A stretch of 64,000 bases of DNA, taken from the NCBI GenBank assembly GCA_027487485.1, contig JAIYDN010000012.1, forward strand, positions 124,001-188,000. The letters are read 5' to 3'. Below are positions 26,601-35,647 of this stretch, in pieces. Origin of the DNA: Planctomycetaceae bacterium (GTDB lineage Bacteria > Planctomycetota > Planctomycetia > Pirellulales > Pirellulaceae). Within the stretch, counting starts at the first letter, position 1. Every line of letters begins with the position of its first letter. A program made the translations under genes and the position numbers. The notes below the pieces were generated by a model. That model saw nothing but the letters and a program-made list of their open reading frames with translations. It was not told the DNA's origin and did no database searches.

Positions 26601-27948
26601 CAGGCCCAACCCCGTCGTGCGTGTTCCAAAAGCCTCCTAAGGCATGATCGAAACGCAATCTTGAGCCCGCCGATTCGGTAGTAATGCTGCCGTCTCGGAA
26701 AACGGTTCGTCCCCCTACCCAAGTTTGGACGGGCCATCCCTTTAGTTCTACCCCAGCCCACGGAGACCACTTTACTTTGGTGAACTGTTTTTCATTGGTC
26801 ACTGTTTTCACTTTGATGGGATCTACCAGCACGAGATCTGCATCGTATCCAACATCAATTCGTCCCTTTCCAACGATTCCCCAAACGCGGGCCGGCGCGT
26901 CGCACATCCAGCTAGCGATTTGCTCCCAAGTGCATTCGCCACGCGATGCGCGATCCAACAGCAATGCAAAATGGTTCTCCACGGCAGGAAGACCGCTTGG
27001 CGACTTAGGATACGGTTGCTGTTTTTCCTCTTGCGTATGAGGTGAATGGTCCGTGGCCAACACTTGGATGGTACCGTCCAATAACGCTTTCCATAGGAGG
27101 AGGTTATCTTGCTTGGTTTTGATCGAAGGGTTCATTTGAATGCGACTTCCCATACGAGCGTAGTCGTCCACATTGAAATACCAATGGTGAGGGCAGAGTT
27201 CGGCTGTGATCAATTTTTCGTGCTTCGCGATCAACGGAATCTCAGCGGCGGTGCTGACATGCAAAACGTGAAAGCGGTGGTGATGGCGTTTGGCTAGATC
27301 CAGCGCACGCGTTGTGGCAATGACTGCCGCTTGCTCATCGCGAATCTGCGAATGGTGTTCGACTCGCAGATCGGGCCCAAGCCGCTTTTGGTTGGCGATC
27401 ACGGTTGTTTCGTCTTCGCAGTGAGCACAGATCGGGACTTTGGTTTCTGCGAAGATGCGTTCCAATGCATCTTGGTCATCCACCAAAAGATCCCCTGTGC
27501 TTGAACCGATGAAGATCTTGATTCCGGGTACACCTGTTACGTTCTTGAGATCCTCGATGTTGGTAGCGGTCGCACCGATGTAGAAACCGTAATTGACGAT
27601 CGATTTTTGGGAGGCAATCCGGTATTTGTCTTCGATCAATGCTTGGGTGGTAGCGGAAGGCTTCGTGTTAGGCATCTCTAAAAACGACGTCACTCCGCCT
27701 GCCGCACACGCCTGGCTCGCTGTATGGAGATCTTCTTTGTGAGTTAAGCCAGGTTCGCGAAAGTGGACTTGATCGTCGACCAATCCAGGAAACAACACCA
27801 AGCCGTCAGCATCGATCACTTCGTTGGCGGTCGTTTGCGATGCAGCGTCAACGCTGACGATCTTTCCGTCTTCCACAAGAACGTTCGTTTCGGCACGTCC
27901 AGACGGTAGAATTGCAGTAACATTCCGAATCAGAACACTTCGAGACAT
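26593..27948 (-). CDS. pyrC: Dihydroorotase
   Basis: 451 residues, type I (amidohydrolase) dihydroorotase: closes carbamoyl aspartate to dihydroorotate in pyrimidine synthesis. Signature [17 protein letters not shown] (58-74), [20 protein letters not shown], and LATDHSPHT, which has the catalytic Asp. In the first metal-binding motif, usually HxH, the first His is Gln60; H62 is kept. I recall the same QVHFREPG form in Bacteroidetes enzymes, so it is likely a natural variant. Monocistronic by context; the 3' end overlaps the small acidic gene by 8 bp. Confidence 0.92.
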   Translation of the reverse strand: MSRSVLIRNVTAILPSGRAETNVLVEDGKIVSVDAASQTTANEVIDADGLVLFPGLVDDQVHFREPGLTHKEDLHTASQACAAGGVTSFLEMPNTKPSATTQALIEDKYRIASQKSIVNYGFYIGATATNIEDLKNVTGVPGIKIFIGSSTGDLLVDDQDALERIFAETKVPICAHCEDETTVIANQKRLGPDLRVEHHSQIRDEQAAVIATTRALDLAKRHHHRFHVLHVSTAAEIPLIAKHEKLITAELCPHHWYFNVDDYARMGSRIQMNPSIKTKQDNLLLWKALLDGTIQVLATDHSPHTQEEKQQPYPKSPSGLPAVENHFALLLDRASRGECTWEQIASWMCDAPARVWGIVGKGRIDVGYDADLVLVDPIKVKTVTNEKQFTKVKWSPWAGVELKGWPVQTWVGGRTVFRDGSITTESAGSRLRFDHALGGFWNTHDGVGPAT

Positions 27949-28081
27949 GATGGTGGGTGCATTGGGTTGGAGTTAGGCATATACTCATGGAAGATCTCAC
28001 TTTACAAGAATCGTTTCCTCGCAACAGGTAGGCGCGAGCATGTGCAGCAAAGAATTTGGACGGATTTGGGCAAGTCGTACG

Positions 28082-28846
28082 ATGGCCCGCAATCGATGTT
28101 TATGCTTGTCAGGAGCGATTTTGCTGGTCCTTTGCCAGGTGTTTCCCGTGTCAGCCCAGGAAACGGCCGATGGATGGAGCCGACGGGCCGAGCAAGCCAT
28201 GCGGGAGGGGAAATCAGAACAAGCGATTGCCGAGCTGGATAATGCCATCCTGTCCATGCCGAAAAATGCTCAGCTTTACATTCTTCGGGGATCGGTCAAG
28301 TTTCGTAGCGGCAAAGTCAAGGATTCGATCCCCGACTTCGATAAGGCCGTTGAGCTCGATCCTCAGGTGAAGCCCTATTTGTGGCAACGAGGAATCGCGT
28401 TGTACTACGCGGACCGATTCGAAGATGGACTAGAACAGTTTGCCGTCCACCGCGAAGTGAATCCGAACGACGTGGAGAATGCGTTTTGGCATTATCTTTG
28501 TAATGTACGATTGAAGGGCGTCGAAGAAGCTCAAAAAGAAGTGCTCCTTGCAGGCTACGATAACAGACCGCCACTGATGCAGGTGCAGCAACTGATTCAA
28601 GGAAAGCTTGGCGTGCTCGACGTGATTGTCGCAACCGAAAAAGGGCCAGCGGGTAGCGAGAGACATCGGCTGTCAAAGTTCTATGGTTATCTGTATGTCG
28701 GTCTATACTTCGACGCTACTGGAGATCTAGACAATGCCAAAAAGTATCTCCAGTTGAGCCTGGACCAAAACGTCCCGAGCTACATGTTCGACGTCGCAAA
28801 AGTACATCTAGATCACTTGAATAAAACGGATACCAAAAAGCCCTAG
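28082..28846 (+). CDS. Secreted TPR protein
   Basis: 254 residues. Signal peptide NRCLCLSGAILLVLCQVF followed by PVSAQ. The mature protein consists of TPR-like helix pairs (AEQAMREGKSEQAIAELDNA, LYILRGSVKFRSGKVKDSIP, QRGIALYYADRFEDGLEQFA) and a last repeat near residues 210-245. An upstream in-frame ATG at 28040 would put 14 residues before the signal peptide and is less likely. TPRs point to protein-protein contacts in the periplasm; no partner is apparent. Confidence 0.85.
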   Translation: MARNRCLCLSGAILLVLCQVFPVSAQETADGWSRRAEQAMREGKSEQAIAELDNAILSMPKNAQLYILRGSVKFRSGKVKDSIPDFDKAVELDPQVKPYLWQRGIALYYADRFEDGLEQFAVHREVNPNDVENAFWHYLCNVRLKGVEEAQKEVLLAGYDNRPPLMQVQQLIQGKLGVLDVIVATEKGPAGSERHRLSKFYGYLYVGLYFDATGDLDNAKKYLQLSLDQNVPSYMFDVAKVHLDHLNKTDTKKP

Positions 28847-28935
28847 TCCGCTTGTTCTTGGTTTCAGTAATGGACAAGTACCCTGCGCAAAAAAGTTGGG
28901 TAAATTAGAAATCGCTCTTGGCAACAAGCAAAACA

Positions 28936-29018
28936 GGGCCTGACCCAATGTAGCGCAGTTGTCGCTCAACTGCTAGGCCCAAAGCCGGTTGGTAAGATCG
29001 TGAACACGTTCGTTCACG
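28936..29018. other. Structured intergenic element between convergent genes
   Basis: In the 198-bp gap between the TPR gene (plus) and the DUF1501 gene (minus) there are nested stems: GGGCCT (28936-28941) with AGGCCC (28975-28980) enclosing GCAGTTG (28955-28961) and CAACTGC (28967-28973) around a 5-nt loop. A second perfect 7-bp hairpin follows: CGTGAAC (28999-29005) and GTTCACG (29012-29018). Neither runs into a U tract, so this may be a two-way terminator region or a small RNA. Function not known. Confidence 0.4.
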
Positions 29019-29044
29019 GTGGATTTCACTCCAAGTAGCAAAAG

Positions 29045-30442
29045 CTATCCGATCAGCTTCTTGCAAAACTTGCCTTCGTTGATGGTGGGACGTTCAGGCC
29101 TGCCTTTGTGCGCGTAGGTCAATGCCATATTGTCGATACCCATCAAATGCAAGATCGAAGCGTGTAAGTCGTGGACGTGCATGCGATCGACCGTGGCGTG
29201 TAATCCGAGCTCATCGGTTTCGCCAATCACTTGTCCACCTTTCACTCCGCCACCAGCCATCCACATCGTGAATCCGCTTGGGTTGTGATCTCGACCGTCC
29301 CCTTTCTCGCTCATCGGAGTGCGACCGAACTCCCCGCCCCACACTACCAGAGTTTCATCCAACATGTCTCGACGCTTCAGATCCTTTAACAAAGCCGCAA
29401 CGGGCTTGTCCATACTCTTGCAAAGATTCGAATGATTGACATCGAGCTTAGTATGAGAATCCCATTTGCTTCCCGCACCATTGTACAACTGAATGAAGCG
29501 AACGCCCCTTTCGGCCAACCTTCGGCCAAGCAAACATAGGCGACCATAGGAGGCCGTGTCCTTATCATTCACGCCATACAGCTCCAGTGTCTCTGCAGAC
29601 TCTTGGCCAAGGTCGATCGCCTCCGGAGCTTCGGACTGCATTCGAAATGCAAGTTCGTAGCTGGCGATCCGGGCTTCCAGTTCTGTCTGTTCAGGGTGCT
29701 GCTTCGCATAGCGATCATTCAATTGATTCAAAAATTCGAGCTTCGAGAGTTGTCGCTTTTGCGTGTATCCCTCTGGCGTATTCAGGTAGGGGATCGGTTG
29801 ATTTCCTTCGCTCAAACGAATGCCCTGATGCACCGCAGGCATAAATCCAGCCCCCCAATTGCGAGGACCGTTGACGACTTGCGAATTATTGTCCTGCATC
29901 ACGACAAAAGCAGGCAAGTTCTCGTTTTCGCTGCCGAGTCCGTAGGTTACCCAACTCCCAAGCGAAGGACGACCACTGAGAATCGAACAGGTATTCATCT
30001 GACAAACGCCAGCCGAGTGATTGATGCCCTCGGCAACGCAGGATCGGATCACAGCCAGATCGTCAGCGCACTCGGCAATGTGCGGCAACCAGTCCGAAAT
30101 CCATAACCCGCCATTGCCATGCTGAGCCCACTTCCGTTTGCATTCGAGCAAAGGCGACTTCATTTCTCCCATGGCGGTGATGACGGTACCAAAGCTCTCT
30201 GGGATCCGTTGCCCGGCTAGTTGGTTCAACAGTGGCTTGGGATCGAACAAATCAAGATGACTAGGGCCACCTTCCATAAACAAAAAGATGACCCGTTTTG
30301 CGGTCGGCGTGTGATGCGGTTGCTGACCAGTCAACGCATCGGAATTACCGATCATGCCGGCCAGAGCTAATGCGCCGAAACCGGAACCGCTGCGAGACAA
30401 GAATTCGCGACGTGTTGAAGGGATAGTGATGTGATGATTCAT
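29045..30442 (-). CDS. DUF1501 (sulfatase-like) Tat-exported protein
   Basis: 465 residues with a twin-arginine signal (STRREFLSRSGSGFGALALA). Conserved features of the DUF1501 family, very numerous in planctomycetes: RVIFLFMEGGPSHLDLFDPKP, NTCSILSGRPSLGSWVTYGLG, and the C-terminal VVWGGEFGRTPMSEKGDGRDHNPSGF with DLHASILHLMG. The fold is of the alkaline-phosphatase/sulfatase type but lacks the usual Cys/Ser formylglycine site, so the activity is unknown. It directly follows the PSCyt/DUF1549/DUF1553 gene without a single spacer base, the standard pairing in this phylum. Confidence 0.92.
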   Translation of the reverse strand: MNHHITIPSTRREFLSRSGSGFGALALAGMIGNSDALTGQQPHHTPTAKRVIFLFMEGGPSHLDLFDPKPLLNQLAGQRIPESFGTVITAMGEMKSPLLECKRKWAQHGNGGLWISDWLPHIAECADDLAVIRSCVAEGINHSAGVCQMNTCSILSGRPSLGSWVTYGLGSENENLPAFVVMQDNNSQVVNGPRNWGAGFMPAVHQGIRLSEGNQPIPYLNTPEGYTQKRQLSKLEFLNQLNDRYAKQHPEQTELEARIASYELAFRMQSEAPEAIDLGQESAETLELYGVNDKDTASYGRLCLLGRRLAERGVRFIQLYNGAGSKWDSHTKLDVNHSNLCKSMDKPVAALLKDLKRRDMLDETLVVWGGEFGRTPMSEKGDGRDHNPSGFTMWMAGGGVKGGQVIGETDELGLHATVDRMHVHDLHASILHLMGIDNMALTYAHKGRPERPTINEGKFCKKLIG

Positions 30443-33400
30443 TTAGTTTTGGTACAAAAATTCATTGGAATTCAAGAGCGCGTGGCAGAAGTCAGCGAGG
30501 GCCGCTTCGTCTGGTGATAGATTGATCACTTGGACGCCGCGACCATGAATGTTGAGCCTATCGGCGACGCTGTTTCGCATCACTCCGGGGACCCTTTCAA
30601 ACTGCCAGTAACCGATGGAAGCCGGATGAACGTGTTCGACTGAATACAGAATGGCATCCGCATTCAATGAAGTTCCTGTCAAGCGAACGTCGTCGATCAA
30701 ACCATCGAAACTCTGTGGATCATCAGCGGTGAAACCACCAAAAGTCAGCGGTAGACTATTCTCCATCCCCTCGACGATGTTGTGTGGGACGGTCGCCGAC
30801 AACAATTGCTCATCATCGTTGGATAGATCTTTCAGGTGAAAGGTAACCGTGCCCGGATTCCCTTCGTGCGGCAATCGAAAGCTTGCTGCCGCATAATAAG
30901 GTGTATTGAGTTGAATATGTTGGTCCGAGAAAATGGCCGCCTCGCCAATACTGCCGTCAGCCTTCATTCCTACCATCTGCATCACCAGAGTCTGCGGCTT
31001 TCGACGCGAACCTGCCCCCGTCACTCCAAACCGCCAACCCACACTCTGAAGCGATCCATTCCACTTGGAAACCAATGTCCTGACTGCACCTGATTTCGCA
31101 ATCGACCGTAGCTCGAAAAAACATTCAACGGTGAACTCCTTGGAATCTAACGATGCGTCATCGGGGATCGACATCCGCAACGACGATGGGCTCATGTCAA
31201 ACTTGACTCCTTGTCCGTCGCGATATGGCAACTTGGCCGTTTCGACAGAACCGTTCCAAACAGCTGAATCTCTTTCTTCTATTTCGGTTCGCTGCCGCTC
31301 GATGAAAGCCATCGACTCCGTAAGCTCGGTTGACGTTGGCTTGCGTCCGTAAACACGTTGCCAGGCCAATTCAACTTGAAGCGAAAGATCGCTTGCTTCG
31401 GAGCGCAGTTGCGACGCTAGCTTTCTACCATAGCCAAGCATTAGGTCGCTGTTGATCATTAACAAGGACTGCACCGGAGTTGTCGTCGTGTTCCGTGTGG
31501 AGTTGCTGGAGAAGAATTGTGGCAAGTCAAAGCTGTTCAGCAATTGATCGGGTGAGTTCCGCATGACTCGAGTGTAGATGGTACGGTACGGGGAGTCCGC
31601 AAGTTGAACTGCATCTCCAGCGTAGTCTTTCAGGCCACCAGTCACCAGCAGCAAGGAATCGCGAATCTGCTCTGCAGATAGTCGCGACGTATTGCGACGC
31701 CAGTAAAAATTGTTGGCTGGATCCACCTGGGAAAACTTTTCGAACTCCGGATGATCCGTCGATTGACGATAAGTGGCCGAAGTTAAGATGAGTCGATGCA
31801 GCGACTTGAGGTCCCAGCCATCGTCAACAAACTTCTTCGTCATCCAATCCAGTAATTCCGGGTGGCTGGGGGGACCACCCAAGCGTCCGAAATCGCTGGG
31901 GTTTTCTGCGAGCCCTCGACCGAAATGACTTTGCCAAATGCGATTAACGATTACCCGCGTGGATAGTGGATTGGTGGGGTCCGTAAGCCACTTCGCGAGT
32001 GCACTGCGGCGGCCGGTCGTAAGTCCCGATTCAGCAGGAGTGATGTCCATCGGATCGGGATTGAGTATCGAAGGCGCACCGGGTTCGACAGTCTCATTGG
32101 TTCGTTTCGGCATTAGGGTGCTCGGGGCTGTTGGACCAACATCCGATATAGCCATCGCCACAGGAAGCGAAGATGGCTTGAGACTATCAAACTCTTTCAG
32201 TTCTCGACGCAAAGCGACCAGCTTCTCTTTGTCTGCGGCTGATAAATATTGATCGAGTCGTTCGTGCTCTGACTCGACCTGGCGCTGGATAAGGTAAGCT
32301 AGCTGCTCCTCGCCGGGCGAGCGTAGATCGCTGGGCTTCCTGGCAATAGCGATCAAATCTTCTGGGAATCGGTCGATCGCAATGTCACGATACTTGTCAC
32401 GGTAGGGTTGTTCGATCGCCCCGATTTGATCTCGCATACTCTTGGTTTTCTCTTCCCAAATTAAGAGCTTGGCCTGGAATTCAGCAACGCTCGCTGAATC
32501 GGCAACGATGGTGTCTCGCGGCATGATCGGTGCCAGAAATGCTTGCAGCCGCAGATAGTCTTTTTGTAGGAGCGGATCGAATTTGTGGTTATGACATTTC
32601 GCACACTGAAGTCCCAAACCTAGAAAGACATCGGCGGTCGTGTCGGTAACATCTTCTAGAATCGTTTTCCACTGCGTTCGCGCGTCGCGGATGTTCCACT
32701 CGTAAACCCAATGCCTCAAGTACCCTAATGCAATTTTGGCATCCGCATCTTCCGGAAACAGCTCATCCCCCGCAAGCTGCTCTTGCACAAAACGATCGTA
32801 GGGCTTGTTTTGATTGAAGGAACGGATGACGTAGTCACGGTATCGCCATGCATTCGGCCGAAAGTCATCGGCGCGATAACCATCGCTGTCAGCATAACGA
32901 ACGAGATCAAGCCACTGTCTTGCAGCTCTTTCGCCATACCCTTTAGAATCAAGCAATCGATCAACAAGTTGATCATAGGCATCTGGCGAGTCGTCATGGA
33001 GGAATGCTTCCACCTGCTCTGGCGTTGGCGGCAATCCGATGACATCGAGAGACAACCTCCGGATGAGGGCGAGCTTGGTGGCTTCTGACGCGGGTGCAAG
33101 CCCTTGAGATGCGAGTCGCTCCGCAATGAAATGATCTATCGGGTTTCGGGCCCAGGCTGCTTGTGTGGCATCCAGTTTCGGCAACTCTGCTGCGACGACC
33201 GGCGCGATGGCCCACCACTTGCGGTCCTCTTCATCAAACAGCTCCCGTTGGCGCAAAGGCGCATTGAGTTCGGAATCTGGCCAGGGGGCTCCCATCGCGA
33301 CCCAGCGTGTCAGAATCGCGATTTCTGCATCCGCAAGTTTTTCGTCGGGGGGCATTTCCATCGACTTGTAGTTGATCGCATCGATCAGCGCGCTTTCGTC

Positions 33401-33697
33401 TGGTTTGCCCCGAACCAGGGCTGGCCCTGATTCTCCTCCTTGCAACAAGGCTGCTAAAGAATCAACCTGAAGATCGCCGTTGGCTTGATCGCCGCTGTGG
33501 CATTCGTAGCATCGTTTGGCCAGGAGGGGTCGCACTTCATTTTCAAAGAACTTTGCGTGGTCCGGTGAAACATCCTGCGCATGCAAGAGTGAGTTCGATA
33601 CGCAACTTAGTATCGACCAGAAAAACAGCAAGCTGAACACGAGCCAACGGCCATTGTTGGAATCATATTGCAAGCTGATGTGTGAGTGACGGTTCAT
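30443..33697 (-). CDS. Large exported PSCyt1-DUF1549-LamG-DUF1553 protein
   Basis: 1,084 residues. A signal sequence (about 17-40) is followed by a planctomycete cytochrome c-like domain with CYECH (C63, C66, H67), then a DUF1549 domain containing the further GLGLQCAKCHNHKFDPL motif, and DUF1553 (TRVIVNRIWQSHFGRGLAENPSDFG; SARLSAEQIRDSLL). Between DUF1553 parts near the C-terminus lies a concanavalin/LamG-like beta domain (about 820-1030; FTVECFFELRS, GLIDDVRLTG). Thought to be membrane- or surface-associated and to bind or cut polysaccharides with its DUF1501 partner; this is inference. The ATG overlaps the end of a decayed reading frame. Confidence 0.92.
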   Translation of the reverse strand: MNRHSHISLQYDSNNGRWLVFSLLFFWSILSCVSNSLLHAQDVSPDHAKFFENEVRPLLAKRCYECHSGDQANGDLQVDSLAALLQGGESGPALVRGKPDESALIDAINYKSMEMPPDEKLADAEIAILTRWVAMGAPWPDSELNAPLRQRELFDEEDRKWWAIAPVVAAELPKLDATQAAWARNPIDHFIAERLASQGLAPASEATKLALIRRLSLDVIGLPPTPEQVEAFLHDDSPDAYDQLVDRLLDSKGYGERAARQWLDLVRYADSDGYRADDFRPNAWRYRDYVIRSFNQNKPYDRFVQEQLAGDELFPEDADAKIALGYLRHWVYEWNIRDARTQWKTILEDVTDTTADVFLGLGLQCAKCHNHKFDPLLQKDYLRLQAFLAPIMPRDTIVADSASVAEFQAKLLIWEEKTKSMRDQIGAIEQPYRDKYRDIAIDRFPEDLIAIARKPSDLRSPGEEQLAYLIQRQVESEHERLDQYLSAADKEKLVALRRELKEFDSLKPSSLPVAMAISDVGPTAPSTLMPKRTNETVEPGAPSILNPDPMDITPAESGLTTGRRSALAKWLTDPTNPLSTRVIVNRIWQSHFGRGLAENPSDFGRLGGPPSHPELLDWMTKKFVDDGWDLKSLHRLILTSATYRQSTDHPEFEKFSQVDPANNFYWRRNTSRLSAEQIRDSLLLVTGGLKDYAGDAVQLADSPYRTIYTRVMRNSPDQLLNSFDLPQFFSSNSTRNTTTTPVQSLLMINSDLMLGYGRKLASQLRSEASDLSLQVELAWQRVYGRKPTSTELTESMAFIERQRTEIEERDSAVWNGSVETAKLPYRDGQGVKFDMSPSSLRMSIPDDASLDSKEFTVECFFELRSIAKSGAVRTLVSKWNGSLQSVGWRFGVTGAGSRRKPQTLVMQMVGMKADGSIGEAAIFSDQHIQLNTPYYAAASFRLPHEGNPGTVTFHLKDLSNDDEQLLSATVPHNIVEGMENSLPLTFGGFTADDPQSFDGLIDDVRLTGTSLNADAILYSVEHVHPASIGYWQFERVPGVMRNSVADRLNIHGRGVQVINLSPDEAALADFCHALLNSNEFLYQN

Positions 33698-33994
33698 TCA
33701 GCTTTCTCTTTCAGGGGAGGAAGTCCGCCGATGAAAACTAGATCGACTTGATGCTCTTCATCGTCCGCAGCGTCTTGGAAGTACAGTCCTTCCACCGCGA
33801 CATTTATAGCATACCCTAGGTCGCTGAGATCTATGGCTGTCGCAATCGCAAAAAATCCAGTGAGGGACTCCTTTGTTTGAAAATCCCGGTCAAAAGTTCA
33901 TCGATCAAGGTTAGATTTGGATTCAAATCTGAGCAAATCGAACTTCGAAAGCCGAAGTGCCCCCTGCGGAGTTCAACGCTATCTCGTAGTGCAT
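33694..33994 (-). pseudogene. Decayed small gene in front of the PSCyt gene
   Basis: Reading the minus strand, three successive frames each show protein-like sequence but are broken by shifts: about 23 residues from ATG 33994 (MHYEIALNSAGG then TSAFEVRFAQI), next NPNLTLIDELLTGIFKQ in a second frame, and last a third frame of 67 residues with no start codon (IDLSDLGYAINVAVEGLYF, later HQVDLVFIGGLPPLKEKAE). The last frame ends in TGA overlapping the ATG of the PSCyt gene by four bases (ATGA), as in a coupled operon. It reads as a gene of about 100 codons disrupted by two frameshifts. Sequencing error cannot be excluded. Family not recognised. Confidence 0.42.
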
Positions 33995-34140
33995 CACGGT
34001 TACGGAGCGTAATCCTAGCTGAAGCAGGAGTGTAAAAGACGGTGGGTAAAGGACGGTGAGTAGCACTGACTGAGAAAGGTTGACGAGTTGGTGACGCTGT
34101 GAAACAATCCATTGCTTTCAACTTTTTTTGTATCCATCCG
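33995..34140. other. Rest of a 443-bp stretch without an intact gene
   Basis: The space between the PSCyt gene (minus) and the YCII gene (plus) runs 33698-34140. The left part holds the decayed frame. The right part has a short imperfect duplication (AAGACGGTGGGTAAA and GGACGGTGAG at about 34037-34061) and otherwise nothing I can identify. Promoters for the plus-strand gene must lie here. Confidence 0.4.
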
Positions 34141-34431
34141 ATGACACAATACATTCTTCTGATACACAACAACACCAAAACCGATTCGACCTCGGCCGAA
34201 TGGGACCGTTTTCTTACGACTGCTAAGCAAAGCGGTCTTTTTCAAGGCGGCAGCGAGATTGGAGAAAGAGTTCTGGTCGGAGACGTTTCATCAGCCAGAC
34301 CGACAGATCATATTGTGGGATTTATGCGATTTGATTCCGATAGCAAACAGAAGGTTTTGGATTTGCTTGCCCTACACCCCGTAATCGTTCATGGTGGTTC
34401 GGCCGAATTGTGTGAGATGCCTAGGTCATAG
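34141..34431 (+). CDS. YCII-related protein
   Basis: 96 residues with the ferredoxin-like fold of the YCII/DGPF family: MTQYILLIHNN, a helix around EWDRFLTTAKQSG, GGSEIG, IVGFMRFDSDSKQKVLDLLA, and HPVIVHGGSAELCEM. Planctomycete genomes carry many such proteins, some next to ECF sigma factors; none is present here. Function unknown. ATG 34141 begins directly before the first strand; the frame starting at 34099 would add a non-conserved stretch. Confidence 0.83.
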   Translation: MTQYILLIHNNTKTDSTSAEWDRFLTTAKQSGLFQGGSEIGERVLVGDVSSARPTDHIVGFMRFDSDSKQKVLDLLALHPVIVHGGSAELCEMPRS

Positions 34432-34508
34432 AATAGAATTCAAGCGGAACCATCGACCATCGTCTCTGATTTTGAAACGCGGAATCATCAACATACAAGA
34501 AGTGAAGT

Positions 34509-34874
34509 ATGAACTCTAGCAACGACCACCATGAACGAATGGCAAGATTGACCTTTTCTTCCGTGTACCCTCACTATCTTGCCAAGGTTGAAAAGAAGGG
34601 GCGAACCAAGGAGGAACTACATCAGGTTATCTTGTGGCTTACAGGTTTCGATGAAAAGATGCTGCAGCAGTGCATCCAAGACAAGATTTCATTCGAGCAG
34701 TTCTTTGAGCGCGCGAAGCTCAACCCCAATGCCTCCTTGATCAAAGGTATGATTTGTGGCTATCGGATTGAAGAGATCGAGAATCCGTTAACGCAGCGAG
34801 TTAGATACCTGGACAAGCTTGTGGACGAGTTAGCTAAAGGGCGCAAGATGGAAAAAATCCTGCGTGCGGAATAG
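34509..34874 (+). CDS. DUF2200 family protein
   Basis: 121 residues. The core SSVYPHYLAKVEKKGRTKEE, LHQVILWLTGFDEKML and FFERAKLNPNASLIKGMICGYRIEEIENPL is that of DUF2200. It is a compact helical cytosolic protein. The function of the family is unknown. A second start at MARLTF (residue 11) would match the usual length better, but the ATG at 34509 has GAAG shortly before it. Separate from its neighbours by 77 and 213 bp. Confidence 0.88.
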   Translation: MNSSNDHHERMARLTFSSVYPHYLAKVEKKGRTKEELHQVILWLTGFDEKMLQQCIQDKISFEQFFERAKLNPNASLIKGMICGYRIEEIENPLTQRVRYLDKLVDELAKGRKMEKILRAE

Positions 34875-34895
34875 CGTTTTTCCATAACCTATTTT

Positions 34896-34945
34896 CTTGC
34901 ATTGCACTCCTGGTCGGCACTCTTGCACTACACTCCTGATCAGCA
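34896..34945 (+). repeat. Imperfect 24-bp direct repeat
   Basis: Copies at 34896-34919 and 34922-34945 match at 20 of 24 bases, two bases apart. They lie between the DUF2200 gene and a small membrane-protein gene. Possibly a regulator-binding site or chance. Confidence 0.5.
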
Positions 34946-35087
34946 TGAGCAAAGCGTACAACCGGCGCAGCTTGAATCAGAGCGTAAGTCTCAAGAATGG
35001 AGCCATCGCGGGTCGAAGACACAAGCTGAGCTATCATTCCTAGCTGTCTTAGCAACCATCTCTGTCTCGTTTTGTGATTCAAGAATT

Positions 35088-35378
35088 ATGGACATCGATC
35101 GCAACCGATATTTCATGTTTGGTGTAATTCTGTTTCTGCTTGGATTGCAGTTCCGGCTCGTGGATTCGTTCGTGCTGAACGAGAGCAGTACGAAGGCGCT
35201 GCACAAGTTCTCGCAGCGGGCGAGCATTGCAAGCAACGACGCCGCATCGAACGTCTATATGCAAGTCGCTTCGCCGAAGAAAAGCTTACGGCCGCCCAAT
35301 TGGGTTGGGTTTATCCTTTTGACGGTGGGTGGAGTTATGTCGCTTCACGCAATGGTTCTTCCGAAAAAAGGTCCATGA
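35088..35378 (+). CDS. Small two-helix membrane protein
   Basis: 96 residues from ATG 35088 (MDIDRNRYFMFG). Two membrane segments: about 9-24 (FMFGVILFLLGLQFRLV) and about 72-90 (WVGFILLTVGGVMSLHAMVL), joined by a polar loop with NESSTKALHKFSQRAS. Both ends are likely in the cytosol. An open frame extends upstream to 34902 but its sequence does not look coding. Family not recognised. Confidence 0.7.
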   Translation: MDIDRNRYFMFGVILFLLGLQFRLVDSFVLNESSTKALHKFSQRASIASNDAASNVYMQVASPKKSLRPPNWVGFILLTVGGVMSLHAMVLPKKGP

Positions 35379-35440
35379 GGTAAGCCTAGAAAACAGGCCC
35401 CCTTTTTGAACTCGTTCTTCGAATCTCTTTCGATATCAAA

Positions 35441-35460
35441 TGCCGATATTTCGCGGCATC
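35441..35460. promoter_or_regulatory. Inverted repeat
   Basis: ATGCCG (35441-35446) and CGGCAT (35455-35460) form a 6-bp stem with an 8-nt loop in the gap before the methyltransferase gene. No T run follows. Possible weak terminator or operator. Confidence 0.25.
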
Positions 35461-35594
35461 GCTTGCTCCAGGCGGGAGTGCATAAAGAGAATAATCGGTT
35501 CAATCGTTACGCTTTTACAGCAAACCGATTGTTCGCGAACTCTGGGTAGAAGTTATCGGCGTTTTAGCGTGGTACGGTTCGGGCACGATATCAA

Positions 35595-35609
35595 GTGCAT
35601 TCGATGCAC
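35595..35609. promoter_or_regulatory. 15-bp palindrome before the methyltransferase gene
   Basis: GTGCAT and ATGCAC flank TCG, a perfect palindrome ending 38 bp before ATG 35648. Its place suggests an operator for that gene. No -10 or -35 box of good match was found beside it. Confidence 0.3.
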
Positions 35610-35647
35610 CTTTCCAAGCCAAGTCCTGCGGAAACCAGAGCCGAAAC

